Source: Valencia hispanica (lineage: Eukaryota > Chordata > Actinopteri > Cyprinodontiformes > Valenciidae). Taken from it: a stretch of DNA of 64,000 bases. The notes beneath the pieces were generated by a model. That model saw only the letters and a list, made by a program, of their open reading frames with translations, was not told where the DNA came from and did no database searches. The stretch is taken from contig OY747721.1 of assembly GCA_963556495.2 (NCBI GenBank), forward strand, positions 8,180,149-8,244,148, written 5' to 3'. Positions 13,330 through 26,300 of the stretch are shown here, one piece after another. Every line of letters starts with the position of its first letter. Within the stretch, counting starts at the first letter, position 1. The translations under genes were made by a program, and so were the position numbers.

Positions 13330-13335
13330 TTTATT
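13330..13335 (-). terminator. possible poly(A) signal of lrp2
   Basis: AATAAA on the minus strand about 63 bases after the lrp2 stop codon (13398-13400). This would give a very short 3' untranslated region. No other canonical signal was noticed in the next 200 bases, but a distal site cannot be excluded. Confidence 0.4.
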
Positions 13336-13397
13336 TCTCTGAGGCGGATTTCTGACCCCGGAACATCCTTCCGTCTACCGAGGAGCCAGAGGCCGTC

Positions 13398-16300
13398 CTA
13401 AACGTCAGAATCAGAAGTAGGATCATGTTGGTAATCCTGCAGGAACATCAAAACATTCTGTAAAAATGCTGCTAAAGGGACTAGTTATTTTCATCCCAAT
13501 TCACACCACAAACAACATCCTTCACACCAATTGTCACCCCACTGTAAATATGTGTGAAAAGCCTTACTCTTTTGTACATTTTCTAAGCTTATCTTCCTCC
13601 AGTTTCTATTAATGCTTCTAATGATGCAAATTCCCCTCTAGATCCTGGGTCCTTCTCCTCAGTTCACCCCTGCAGGTGTTTCAAGGTTCATATCCTGGCA
13701 TCAAAACTTTCAATGGAGGTTGATTTTGTGTAGAGAACCATTTCTGCGATGACTTGGCCTTATGTTTTGGATCCATTTTCCGTTTTCTGGCAGAGTCCAT
13801 CACATTTTCATTTAAAATGTCTTTGTATTATTTGGGAAGAAGGACAGCGCCAACTAAGTTATACAAGAACTACGGACTCGCCTATTGCCTGTACTGCCTT
13901 TTCACGTAAGGATCCTGGTGTGTGGATGTGTTTCTGTGTGCGTGTGTGAGATCTTTCCTTTAACAGAGGATCTCTGCTATCCTACAGAAGATTCCACACA
14001 TATCTGCATTCATCACATTCCATTCCATTCCATTCCATTCACACACATTCTATGTGTCCTCGCTCTTCAAGTATATCTTCACGTTAATTTATGCCTCCTG
14101 TTACCTTGGCAGCTGCTCTCTGTCTCTCTCCAGATCCGTTCACTTCGGTCCAGATCCGTTCACTTATTTTCTTTTCTGTTTGCTTTTCTTGTTTTCTTTC
14201 TTAACCTTTTCTTAGTTACTTTATTTTCCCAGCCCCTGGAGTTACTGTATTGGACAAGATCTCTTCTTGGATTACTTTTCTATGGACTTATCAACATGGC
14301 TTTTTGCTCAGCTGAGGATTTTGAAAAACTGCTCCACAGAATTTAGGGCATTGAAACGAAGCTACGTCGTCTGGAAATTAATTTTGATCTCCACGCTGAT
14401 TATGGACAAAATGAAACAACTTTACCTTTACCTTTGAATACAAACAGCCCTGTGTTACATACTTCTAACCGTGTCACAGAGACTCCCTACAGGCGTCTGA
14501 GCGGCAGAACTCCGCACTACAATGAAAACTGACCAGCTTTAAAACGCATGAAATCAACCCCAGCCTGTTCTCCGAGGAAGAAAAAACAAAAGAAACTCTG
14601 ACACAGAGAAACCTCTGAACCCAGAACTGCCGCTTCTGCTAAAAGTAAACAAAAGAGGTTTCAGCCAAAAACAAGAGATATTTCTCCACCTGGAATCCCG
14701 CTGAAAAACAGATTCGCAGCCCTGAGTTCCCAGAAAGATGACGCATCCCCCGGGACCAGTCAAAGCAACCAGGAGAAACCCAGCCACATCAAACGGACAC
14801 ATAAAGTAAGAGCGCCCCGAGCAAAGACTGTTATCATACAAGACGGATCAATTAATGGAATTGAGGCTTTTTGTAGCAAGAATACCAAAGTTTATAGCTG
14901 CTACAAAAATACAGGGAGAGAAATATCAGAAAAAATCCCTAAAATCTTGGACCAACATCCTGCTTTGGAAAAGCTTGTCATTCACGCTGGATCAGCAGAT
15001 ATCGCGATGAGACAATCAGAGATTCTGAAGAGAGACTTTTCTGATCTCCTACAGAGACTTGATGGACTTAACGTAAACATCCTCATCAGCGGACCAGTCC
15101 CTGAAGGGAATGATGAAAGATTTAGCAGACTCCGCATGCTCCATAAATGGTTGAAGAAACAATCAGCTGAGAAGTCGTTCACATTTATTAATAATTTCAA
15201 AGTATTTGGAAGTGCTAATCATCTGTTTAAAGCAGGAATGCGCTATTTGAACAGGTCCGTAGTAAGGCTGTTGGCAGCAAACATTTTTTCGTATCAACAT
15301 CAGAAAGCAAAACACTTGCTCCCAAAAGCTGACCTTGAGGCGCCCATGGATATCAGAGAACAAAAACAGCAAGTCATGATGACACCACAGGACCGAACAG
15401 ATAAACAACCATCAGAGATTAAGTCTTCATCTTCCTGTGACTCAGCCACATCAAATGAGTCTCCATTTAGAAACTTTACAGACAGACTGAATGAGCAAAT
15501 CAAATTTGGGACACAATTAACACCTAAACTTAGACTACACCAAACGCCTGGGACTAGTGTCCATAAGCCTGGGAGCGTCCCCCCACTGATTATTACAGAT
15601 ATTTCATATTTGAGGGAACCGGGCAATAAATCCACCCCTACCGTCTCCCAGAATTCACCCGGCACCCCTGAGGCTATATCAGTGATTATCAGCAGCAGGA
15701 AACATAAACCGTTAACCACACGCTCTCATATTAAACAAAATCTCAAATTGATAACCTGTCAGAAGGTTCAGCTGCCCATCATCACAATACTTAAGTTAGC
15801 TTTATTAAACATTAGATCTCTATCCGGAAAGTCTTTTCTTATCAATGACTTCATCACTGAGCATAATTTACACGCCCTTTTTTTATCAGAAACTTGGCTA
15901 GATGAAAATAACGAAACAACTTCATTAATAGAATCCAGTCCTCCAAATTATAATTTCTTAAGCGAGAACAGAAAACACAAACGAGGTGGAGGTGTAGCCA
16001 CCATCTTTCACAACTCAATGAACTTTAAAAAGGTAACTCTGGGCGCGTTTGAATCTTTTGAATACCTAGCCACCCAGATAAATGAGCCTAACAAAGCGTT
16101 ATTTCTAAGCTTATATAAACCACCAAAACTTAACTCTAACTTCTTTAATGATTTCAATGACCTTCTTTCTGTAATATGTATCGACTATGACCAACTAATC
16201 ATCGTGGGGGACTTTAACATCCATACCGACAACCCCCAAGATAGACAAGCAAAAACATTAGATGATACTCTCCACAACTTCGGACTGATCCAGCATGTCA

Positions 16301-19300
16301 AACAACCAACACACAATAAAGGACACACTCTGGACTTAATTATCAGCAAAGGTTTAAATATTTCTGACATCTCTGTAATTAATATTGCATTATCTGACCA
16401 TCTCTGTGTTTTCTTTCAAAGTACCATCTCTGCTAAATTATCCAGCCACAGTAAGACCACTATAAAAAAGCTTTTTCTAGGGGACAGTTCAGTAGAAACC
16501 TTTAAACGTATTTATCCTTCCACCACATCCCCCTCATCTCCCAACTCAAACTCAGTAAATAAGTTGGTAGATAATTTCCTTGCGAAAATCTCAGACATCA
16601 TGGATTCCATTGCTCCAACTAAAGTGAAAGTAGTCTCAGGTAGAAAGAAGTCTCCGTGGACAAGTAATCCACTGGTACGTAGTGAAAAAAGAGAGTGTCG
16701 ACGAGCCGAGAGAAAATGGCGGAAAACTCGACTCCAGGTTCACTGTGAGATCTACAAAGAGAGACTGAATAGATATCAGCTAACTATAAAAGATGCTAGG
16801 GAATCGTTCTTTTCTGAAATCATCAACAGAAACATTAATAACGCACGGACTCTATTTGCAACAGTGGAAAGACTAACTAATCCTTTAGTGACAGTAGCCC
16901 CTGAACTAAACTCTACCAGGGCCTGCAATGAATTTGCCAGCTTTTTCACTGAAAAGATTCTAACAATTAGACGGTCAATCTGTACCTCAATATCGAACCC
17001 ACAACCAGTGCCATCCCCAATCAACAACAATGTAGAGAAAATGTCTGAATTCCACGAATTAAACCAGAACAGCCTTGAAAAAATCATTATCCAATTAAGC
17101 TCCTCCTCCTGCTGTCTTGATATCCTACCCACAGCTTTTCTAAAGAAAGTTCTTCCTGTTATTGGTTCTGATCTTGTTCAAATAGTGAACTCATCACTGC
17201 TATCAGGTGTCTTCCCTCAGGCTTTAAAAACAGCAGTTATTAAACCACTGCTAAAGAAGAAAAATCTGGACAACACGTTAATGCAGAACTACAGGCCAAT
17301 CTCTAATCTCCCATTCATCAGTAAGATTATTGAAAAAGCTGTGTTTCAGGAGTTAAATGGCTTCATAACAACTACAAACCGTTTTGATGCTTTTCAGTCT
17401 GGTTTCCGCGCTCACCACAGCACCGAGACTGTCCTCGTCAAAGTATTTAATGACATCCGCATAAATACAGACTGTGGAAGAACCACAGTGCTGGTTCTGT
17501 TGGACCTCAGTGCAGCATTTGACACTGTTGATCATGATATTTTATTGGAACGACTGGAGAGCTGGGTCGGACTCTCTGGTACAGTACTTGGCTGGTTCGA
17601 GTCTTACCTAAAGAACAGGGACTTCTATGTTTCAATAGGAAACTTTTCATCAGAACGAACAGAAATCACATGTGGGGTGCCCCAGGGCTCCATCCTGGGG
17701 CCCCTCTTATTTAATATCTACATGCTCCCACTAGGCAAGATTATAGCGACCAATAACATTAGCTACCATAACTACGCAGATGACACTCAGCTCTACATTA
17801 CAATGTCACCAGGTGACTCTGAACCCATTCAAACCCTAAATCAATGCATTGACCAAATAAATGGATGGATGTGCCATAACTTTCTCCAGCTGAATAGAAA
17901 CAAAACTGAAGTGATTATTTTTGGACCCAAGGAGGAACGATCAAGAGTCAGCACACAGCTTCAATTAATACAGCTAGAAACTACTGATCAGGTTCGTAAC
18001 CTAGGTGTAGTAATGGACTCAGACCTGAACCTCCAGGGTCACATAAAGGCAATAACAAGGTCAGCGTTCTATCACCTGAAGAACATCTCTAGGATTAAAG
18101 GACTGATTTTGCAACACGACCTAGAAAAACTCATCCATGCGTTTATCTTTAGTCGGATTTATTACTGCAACAGCATCTTGACAGGTCTGCCTAAAAAGTC
18201 AATCAGACAGCTGCAGCTGATCCAGAACGCTGCCGCTCGCGTCCTCACTAGAACCAGGAAAGTAGAGCACATCACCCCAGTTCTAAAGTCCTTACACTGG
18301 CTCCCTGTAGCTCAGAGAATAGACTTTAAAATACTTTTACTAGTTTATAAATCATTACATGGCTTAGCACCAAAATATGTTGAAGACCTGTTGTCATGGT
18401 ACCAACCACCAAGACCACTCAGGTCCTCCAACTCTAGCCTACTAAACATCCCTAGACTCAGAACTAAACATGGAGAAGCAGCTTTCAGTTTCTATGCTCC
18501 CCTTATCTGGAACGGACTTCCTGACGAGTGTAGAGCTGCTGAAACTCTGAACTGCTTTAAATCGAGACTAAAAACCCATCTGTTTAGAATTGCCTTTGAG
18601 TAAATGCTTGATGTTATATGTATGAAATGTGTTCATGCTCTCTTGTTTTTTTTATTTTTCTCTTGCTTTATTGTGTATCATGCATAATGTGTGTTTCTTT
18701 TATGTGTTTCTTTTAAATCACCAAATCATGTAAAGCACCTTGAATTGCCCTGCTGTTGAAAGTGTGCTATACAAATAAAATTGCCTTGCCTTGCATTCCA
18801 AGAGTATTGGCATCAGTGATTTTTTTGTAAATAATTTTAGAACATAGGAAGAATAAATGTCCACAAATTAAAGGGTAAATTAAAAAAAAAGAATTTCAGA
18901 GTGATGAGACTTCATGGCCGTCACATGCATCAGAGAGATTCCTACATGACAAAATCTGCACACAAGTGGGTGTTTGCTCTCCGTTAGATAGGATTCTGGA
19001 AAGAGACTGAAACCTCATCTTGAGCAGGTTTGATTTGCTTTTGAAAACTGATAGGAAGGATTGAATTCACAAAGATTTTACAGGGACTGTAATCAGCTTG
19101 CAAACCTGCTGTCCTAAACTTTGATGCGTACCTTCATGGCTGCCTGTGAGCTTGATCCAACGTTAACATCCTCTTCGACTAGACCAACAGCCTCCTGTCA
19201 AAGAACACATTTAGGAACATTTAAGTGCCTGATGCTGAGCACACTAAAATGAGGTCCAGTAACACAGACTTACAAAAACCTTTTTTCATTTTAGTTTGAA

Positions 19301-20376
19301 ATGGTTAACAGACCAACCTCAGAAGAAATGCCAGACCCAGAGGAACTTCTTGTGGGGTCGTCCACAGCTTGAGCACCCTCCACATACAGGGGGTTAATAA
19401 CGTTCTCCTGAGAAGAAATAAACTGAGCTCATCAACATTTACACCTGGGTGAAATGACTGCATTTGCTTACAATGCCATGAGCATCAATGGCTTTAAACT
19501 CCCCATACAGAACGCATTTTCTGCAAAAAACGAAGAAACTGACTAAATATATTTAACGTATCTAAAAGATACAATAAATATGAAGGTACACAGAGAAATA
19601 TCTGGGGTAAGTTTTCCACCTATGAACAAGCTGAGATGTGAGTGGAATAAATCCAAAGTAGAGGTGACCAGTGGTCTATGTTAAATGACCTTGTTTGTTT
19701 CAGCAGGAGCAAAGGTGGGCGTCGACCTGCTGTTAGAGCCAAGCTGTCCTTCAGCTTCGTACCCCGGGTTCTCGAAGCTCTTCACCTCTGTGTCAACTAT
19801 GGACACAGAGATGCAGGGAACCTGAACGAGGGCAGAAAACACAACCACATATTTACAACGTTTATCAACCTGGCTTGAAGGTTAAAATGGTCCTAAAAAT
19901 ATTTAAACAGGAACACACTTTTTGTAAATGTTAAAGTAACAAATCAATTACTGACCGCATCTGAGTTCTGCCTTGATTCATTGTCTTCTGCTTTTGGTCC
20001 ATTTTGGGTGAATCCGCTCCTGAAAATTAACAAAAACACAGCGTGACAAAGTGCTGATATATAACTATATATGTGTGTATATATATATATATATATGTGT
20101 GTATCAGTTTTATCATCCATTCAGAAAATATAAATTCCATTTATTTTATTCTTATTTAGTAGTAATAATTGTTCCATGTGCATCTGTCTGTTAGGAGTGA
20201 ACATTTGACACCAACAACTTACCTGAGGCCTGAAAAACTGGGCATGGATGGCATACTGGGCATGCTGGGCAAGCTGCTCTGCAGCCTCTCCATAAGGTTG
20301 GACTTCTTCCTGGAGACGTAAACCAGAGCAACCAGCAGGGCCACAATCAGCACCGTCACCCCGATGGCTATTCCAA
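13398..20376 (-). CDS. lrp2: lrp2: transmembrane helix and cytoplasmic tail
   Basis: Exons 20223-20376, 19956-20019, 19727-19821, 19472-19520, 19318-19407, 19132-19194 and 13398-13436. The first encodes the helix ([20 protein letters not shown]) and a basic stop-transfer (SRKKSNL). The tail has FENPGY (exon 19727-19821) and INPLY (exon 19318-19407). These are NPxY-type signals, which in this family bind adaptors such as Dab2 and ARH for clathrin uptake. It ends DPTSDSDV, a likely PDZ ligand. The donor at 19727 (CAG/GTCGAC) is inferred: it alone restores frame to the 49-nt exon. The last intron is 5.7 kb and filled by a LINE. Tail exons are less certain than the ectodomain. Confidence 0.85.
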
Positions 20377-23300
20377 CTGCAAGGGAAGGACAAAAAGAAG
20401 AGAAACATGATGAGGCTTCGTAATAGGAAACACACGTGAAATTATTTTTATCCCTCCTGTTATTTCAATGGAAATCAAAACCTACCTGAAGATGCAACCA
20501 CGTTGAACACGCTGGTCTGGCAGTAGTCATCCTTCCACCCAGGTGGACATCTGTGGAGTAAAAAAAACAATAAAATCACAAGTTAATATTTTGAAAAAAT
20601 TTACAGTGTCCTAAAACTTATTGGGATCTGCGATAAAGAGTGGTAAAAATGTTGAGGTTCATAATCTCAGCCATTAGCTTTGGAGATTTCTACCATCCTC
20701 CCCACTGAAGTTGGTGATGAAATAAACTTTTTGTCACAGTTTCAGTAGTTTTAAATTTTTTAATCACCCATCTGTCTGCAGGTATGACTTAATTTAGGCA
20801 AGTGGCTATGTCCTTGTAGGCATTACATATTCTCTTGTCTTTGCAATTTTTAGGGAGGGGCTTACAGAAATGGGGATCTGTGTCGCATCATGCATAGACC
20901 CAATGAAACAAGAATTCATTCATCAGAAATGAAAAGTTCCTAAACACTCTGATCAACCTCTAATAGATAATTGAAGTAAAAATGTCCCCAGTTTAGGTTA
21001 TATTTGTGTGATACCACTGCATTCAAGATGAACTAATTTCAAGGCTTTTTCAGATTTCCACCATAGGTGGCAATATTTGTAGGGGAAGCTGTGAAACTGA
21101 ACCCAAACTCTTACTTGCAAAGAGCCTTGTTGTTGTCAAAGTAGCACGTGCCTCCATTTTGACACTGGCATGGTGGTGGCATTGTGGGAGGTGGATCAAA
21201 CCCTGAACAATCATAGAAATACTGAGTGACTTTTACAGCTAGCAAAGAGTTTAGCAATTTTTCAAACCTTATTAGATCCTAACCAAGACGGTTCCATTAT
21301 CTGTTGCCAGAAATGTCACAAACGTTAAAGGTTTTGTTTCTTACCGGCATCACATTCTGTGTTGCTGCCGGTGATGAAGCTGGTGCCCTCCGGACAGGCG
21401 CAGGTGTAGCCTCCTGGCCGGAGTAAGCACAGGTGGCTGCAGGTTCCTTTACATGGATTATTAACTGCATGTGCAAAAAAGAAAAAAAACATGGTGGAAT
21501 AAAATGTAAAGAGGGGAAAATGTTAATAATCTGAAGATAAAGCACATGCTACTACATTCAATCCTCAATGTGTTCCTGAGTATGTGAAGTGCGAGTGTCG
21601 GCCTTACTGGCAATGGAGTTGTATCTCTGCTGTTGGTACACAGAGATCTGAGTCAGCCAGGGTCCAGCAATGAACAGTTTGACTTTGTCTCCGTTGCCAA
21701 ACTTGTCCTGACGGAACACCTCGCCTTTTTCCTGAGTGCTCCAGTAAATGTGGTCCTCGAACACGCACACGCTGAAGGGGTTTCTCACATCTAGGCAATA
21801 CGTAAAACCAAGTACAGCATTTTTAGGAGGTTCTTGGTGAATCGATCTTGCACATATTCTCACTGGACAAACATAAACTTCAATGTCTTTCATGTGGATT
21901 TCTTTGTGATAGCCCAACATGAAATAATGTACAATTACAACTGGAGAGGAAAACGTATGCTTGTCCATTTTTTCTACAAATACCAATCTGAAATGGGTGG
22001 CATCCATGGGTGTTTTATCCTCCTTTAGACCAATGCCAAGAAATAAAGCACACTCAAATGTCTTAAAAAGTCTGCTAATTACTAAGGAGGAGCTGCAGGA
22101 ATCCGCAGCTTACTGTTTTTGGGAGAATGTACTGACAGGACAACTATTAGTTGTGCACTCCACAAATCTGACTTTTAGGCAGGAATGGCAAGAGGAAAGC
22201 CATTGTTGAAGGAACCTTTTGGCTATTTTAGCAACACTGTGCATCACCTTTAATATGCCATCCTCAGAAAAACACAGCTTGGGCAGCATCAAACTGTGGG
22301 TATGTTTTTGTTCAGGAGGGACAGGGTAAATGGTCAGAGTTGATAGGAAGATGGATGGCGTTAAATACAAGACAATCCTGGAAGAAACCTGTTAGAGGTT
22401 GCGAAGGACCTTGGACTGGGGTAGAAGTTCACCTTCCAGAAAATCTAAACATACTAGAGGTAGCCGTGAATTGTTTAGATCAAAGTGTATTCATTTGTTC
22501 AAATGGCCCAGTCAAAGCCCAGACTAAAATCCAATCAACAATTTGCTGCAACACTTAAGAAATTCATGTCTAGATCTGCAAAGCTGGTAGAGAAATACCC
22601 AAATTGTATTTCTAAAAAGTCCTGATTGAGACAAGTGAATATATTTGCACAACACACTTGTTCAGAAAAAGGCACTGTTTTCTCAAGACATGACATGAAC
22701 CAAATACATTTATTTACATATTAATCATCCCATGGGAGCCCCCTTTGAAGACCCACTTCATGTTCCTCACCTATAAAAACTGCTGTTCTGCGTTGCTCCC
22801 CTGAAGGCAGAACAGACTCGATGCGGCTTTCCTTTGAGTCCGACCAGTAAACTCTGTCTCCGTTGGTGAAGTCAATCGACAGGCTGGTGGGCCAACCCAG
22901 GCCATCGGCCACCAGAACTTTTCTCTCCTGCCCGTCCAACCACGAACACTCGATCTTGGCTGTGTTCCCTCGGTCGGCCCAGTACAGCATTCTGTAGATG
23001 GACGGCAGGAATTAGATTTCATTTTTCATCAGCAGTTTCTAAAACAGTCTTTTTCTGCCTCACCCGAGTCGAGGGTTGACTGCCACAGCAGATGGGTACC
23101 CCAAATCTGTCTTAACAAGATGCTTCCTGTAGCGTCCATCCAACATGGCCACTTCTAACCTCCTCAGCCTGGAGTCTGCCCAGTAAAGGTTTCTAGAAAA
23201 AAATCCAAACTCTATATTAGTAGACATTCTAGTTTAGTGATTCTGCTGATTTAAGAACAAACTTCTCTACAAGTTAAATCCTTTATTTATAAATTTGTTG

Positions 23301-26300
23301 ATAGGCCCACTCACCTGCCTACCCAGTCCACAGCGATGCCATCTGGTGTTGTGATGTATTTGATACCGAGGTCAACAGCAGCAGCGATGTTGTTACTGCC
23401 ATCATCCACTGAAGTTATATAAGCTCTCTTAATGGCACCAGGCTCAGAGTCCTTACCAGCAACAGTAAAGTACACCATGCCTAAAAAAAAAGACAATAAA
23501 TAAGATGTAAAACTTCCTGCAACACTAGAAAAGTGATTATCGATTTCAATGTCTTACTGAATCCAGTGTTGTTGTGGTCCCAGTCGTAGTCCAGAGCCAT
23601 GATGCGCTCCTCTTCTTGCAGGAAGTCATGGTAGGTTTCCGTCTGCAGGTTGAACCTCCTGATCCGAACAGACTCAGGGAGCAGCAGCAGAGGAGCAGCT
23701 CCTGAGGGAGAAGCACACAGTACCGCATTTTAACAGGTACTGTATTTACCACGATGACATGGAAATAAAGCTGCAGTCTCATGTTTTTTAGTGGTTACAA
23801 TTCCTGTGGTTTCCAAATTTAGTCCTCATGGCTTTTAATGTTTCCCTAGTTTAAACCTACTTAAATCAAATTAATTAACAGACAATGCAACACGTCGGCT
23901 CTTGAGGACTGGAGTTGGTTAAACCTTCCAGAGGACTGTAGCTTTAAATCACACATTAGGGTATAAGCTCAACAGCCCCCCCCCCCCATCAAATCAACTT
24001 ATTCAGGCCCACAAAACATTGCTCTCACCTTCGGCCTCACACATCTTGCCATCCCCCACTTTCCTGTAGCCGGATGCACACTCGCAGTCGTAGCTACCTT
24101 TAGTGTTCTTACAGACCTGAGGACAAGTGTCGTACTCTTTACACTCATCGATGTCTGCAAGAGAAAAAAGAAGGAGGTCAGGTTTTGCCAGGGTAAGAGG
24201 TAGTTTTACTCTACTGGATGTTTCTTTAGCTGTTTAGGGAGGGCACGTGTGTACCAAGGCAGTTGTAGGTGCTGTCTGGGTCCACTTTATATCCTGACTT
24301 GCAGGAACAGATGAAGCCAGTACCATTCAGGTTGGTGCACTCGTGCTGGCAGAGCTTCTCATCGCAGTTCCGATCTTGACCGAAATCTGGATTTGAAGTT
24401 TGTAGGAAAAAACAAAACAAAAAAACGGAAAATTGTTAAAGAACACAAGAAAGAAAGAAAAAATAATCGAAACAAGAGGAGGTGCGCATTTCAGTTCCAT
24501 ATGGACCAGGAGGAAGTTGTGACACTGTGCATTCAGGCCACAGTGGATGAACTGTCCATATTTTAAGTGCAGTCATTTGATTTCATTGTTTATTTGTCAT
24601 TATTATCATTTTAAAAACTTTTTCTTGACTTTCTTGCCCTCATCAGTCAAAATTACAGACAACGGAAAAGCCTAGCACAACCTCTGCTTATGTTATATCT
24701 GCAACACCCAGTAGCAGGTAATGTGGCCTAATCACCAATTAAGCAATTGGAGCACAAATAGCAGCTACTAACTAACCTACCTACTGTGGTTGGAATGAAA
24801 CCCAAATGTGTTTAATCTAAAATATTTTGGGGCTGAAAGCTCCCGTTGTTGTCTTGTTTTCCCCCAGACAAGACATAGAATAACTCCAGATGTTTTCCGT
24901 AGCGTTAGTGTTACTCACTGCAGCCCATTTCATCTGTACGGTCCCCACAGTTGTCATTGTGGTCACACACATAAGGCAGGGCCACACAGTGTCCGTTGGT
25001 ACATTTGAACTCGTCCAATGTGCAGGGTGGCAGAGTGGGCTCACGGCCTGTGAAAGACACACAGTTATTCATTAACGATAACTACAGACCAAATATTTTT
25101 CTACATAGTCACTTAGCACCATGATGGCAAAGGCTAAGAAGCTACACAGAAACAATGTTTGCGTAGGCTATTTTAACATGACATGACCAACATATGAATT
25201 TATTTTCCATGAGCTAGCCAGTGGCAATGTCTACTCTGACCCTAACAATATAATCTTCATTAAGAATAATTTGATGGATGTTTAAGCCGATTGTGCAACA
25301 TTTTCGTAAAGTGAACTACTTTCTTATCATCTGGGTGTATCAAGCTTTGTGAACTGTGTGATCACTGATTTTACATCGGGATTTTTCCTTTTTACTGACC
25401 TCGGTTCAGGAAAGGGTTCAGGAAAGGTCAGAGCATTAGTGGGGTTTAGACTAATGCCTGGCAATCTCAGAAACTTATCACAAATCTGTGAATGGCTACA
25501 TTTAAAAGACAAAACAAATGGACAACGACAGTTCTGCCCAGTGCACTTAACCTGATTTGTAGTTTGCAGATGTGCATTTGTCCACATGTTTCTAAGTTTG
25601 ATCTTAGGTTTTATCTTGACTTGGGTTGGCTATTGCGGTTTTTAAATGCAGATAAAGTATCCACTTGTGTGTGTTTGTGAGTCGTACAGAGGTCTTCCTT
25701 TTCATCACTGCTGTCTCCACAGTCATCCTTCATGTTGCACAGCAGGCCTGAGTAGATGCAGTAGCCGTTGGCACAGCGGAACCTGGAAGGCATCTCACAG
25801 GTGATGTTCACTGGTTGGAAACAAATATAAGTGCAGAGAAATCGTATTTTTCTTGCTTTTCTGAAATGAACAACAGTTTAAACCATAAGTTTCACAATTT
25901 TACGACAGAATTTACTGTCTGAAAATGCATAATTTCAATATTTTGAAAGAACTTTTAGCTCATGATAAACAAATCAATTTCTGAGGTTCAAAAAACTCAA
26001 ACAACGTGTCCAAATAGTAGGTCTGCTGAAATGTGTATTCACAACATGAACAGCTCTGGCTGCCACGATTCTAGTCTTAAAATCTACACTCTCTTATTTT
26101 TGACATGGTGATGATGACTTGACATGGACTACAAGATTATTTTTGCGACTTGTACTGTAGGACCTAGCAACCTGACCTGAACTAATCCTATGTGACTTGG
26201 ACTTACACTTGGACTCGAACACTAAGGGCTCAAGTGTGACTTGGACTCGAGAGATGGTGACTTGATTACAACACAGGGCCACATATCGGAGACCTCTTCG

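Noticed and set aside
13885..14346. 153-codon plus-strand frame as a separate gene
   Set aside because: Its end is in frame with the LINE first protein ([16 protein letters not shown] before TAG). The upstream part has pyrimidine-rich low complexity.
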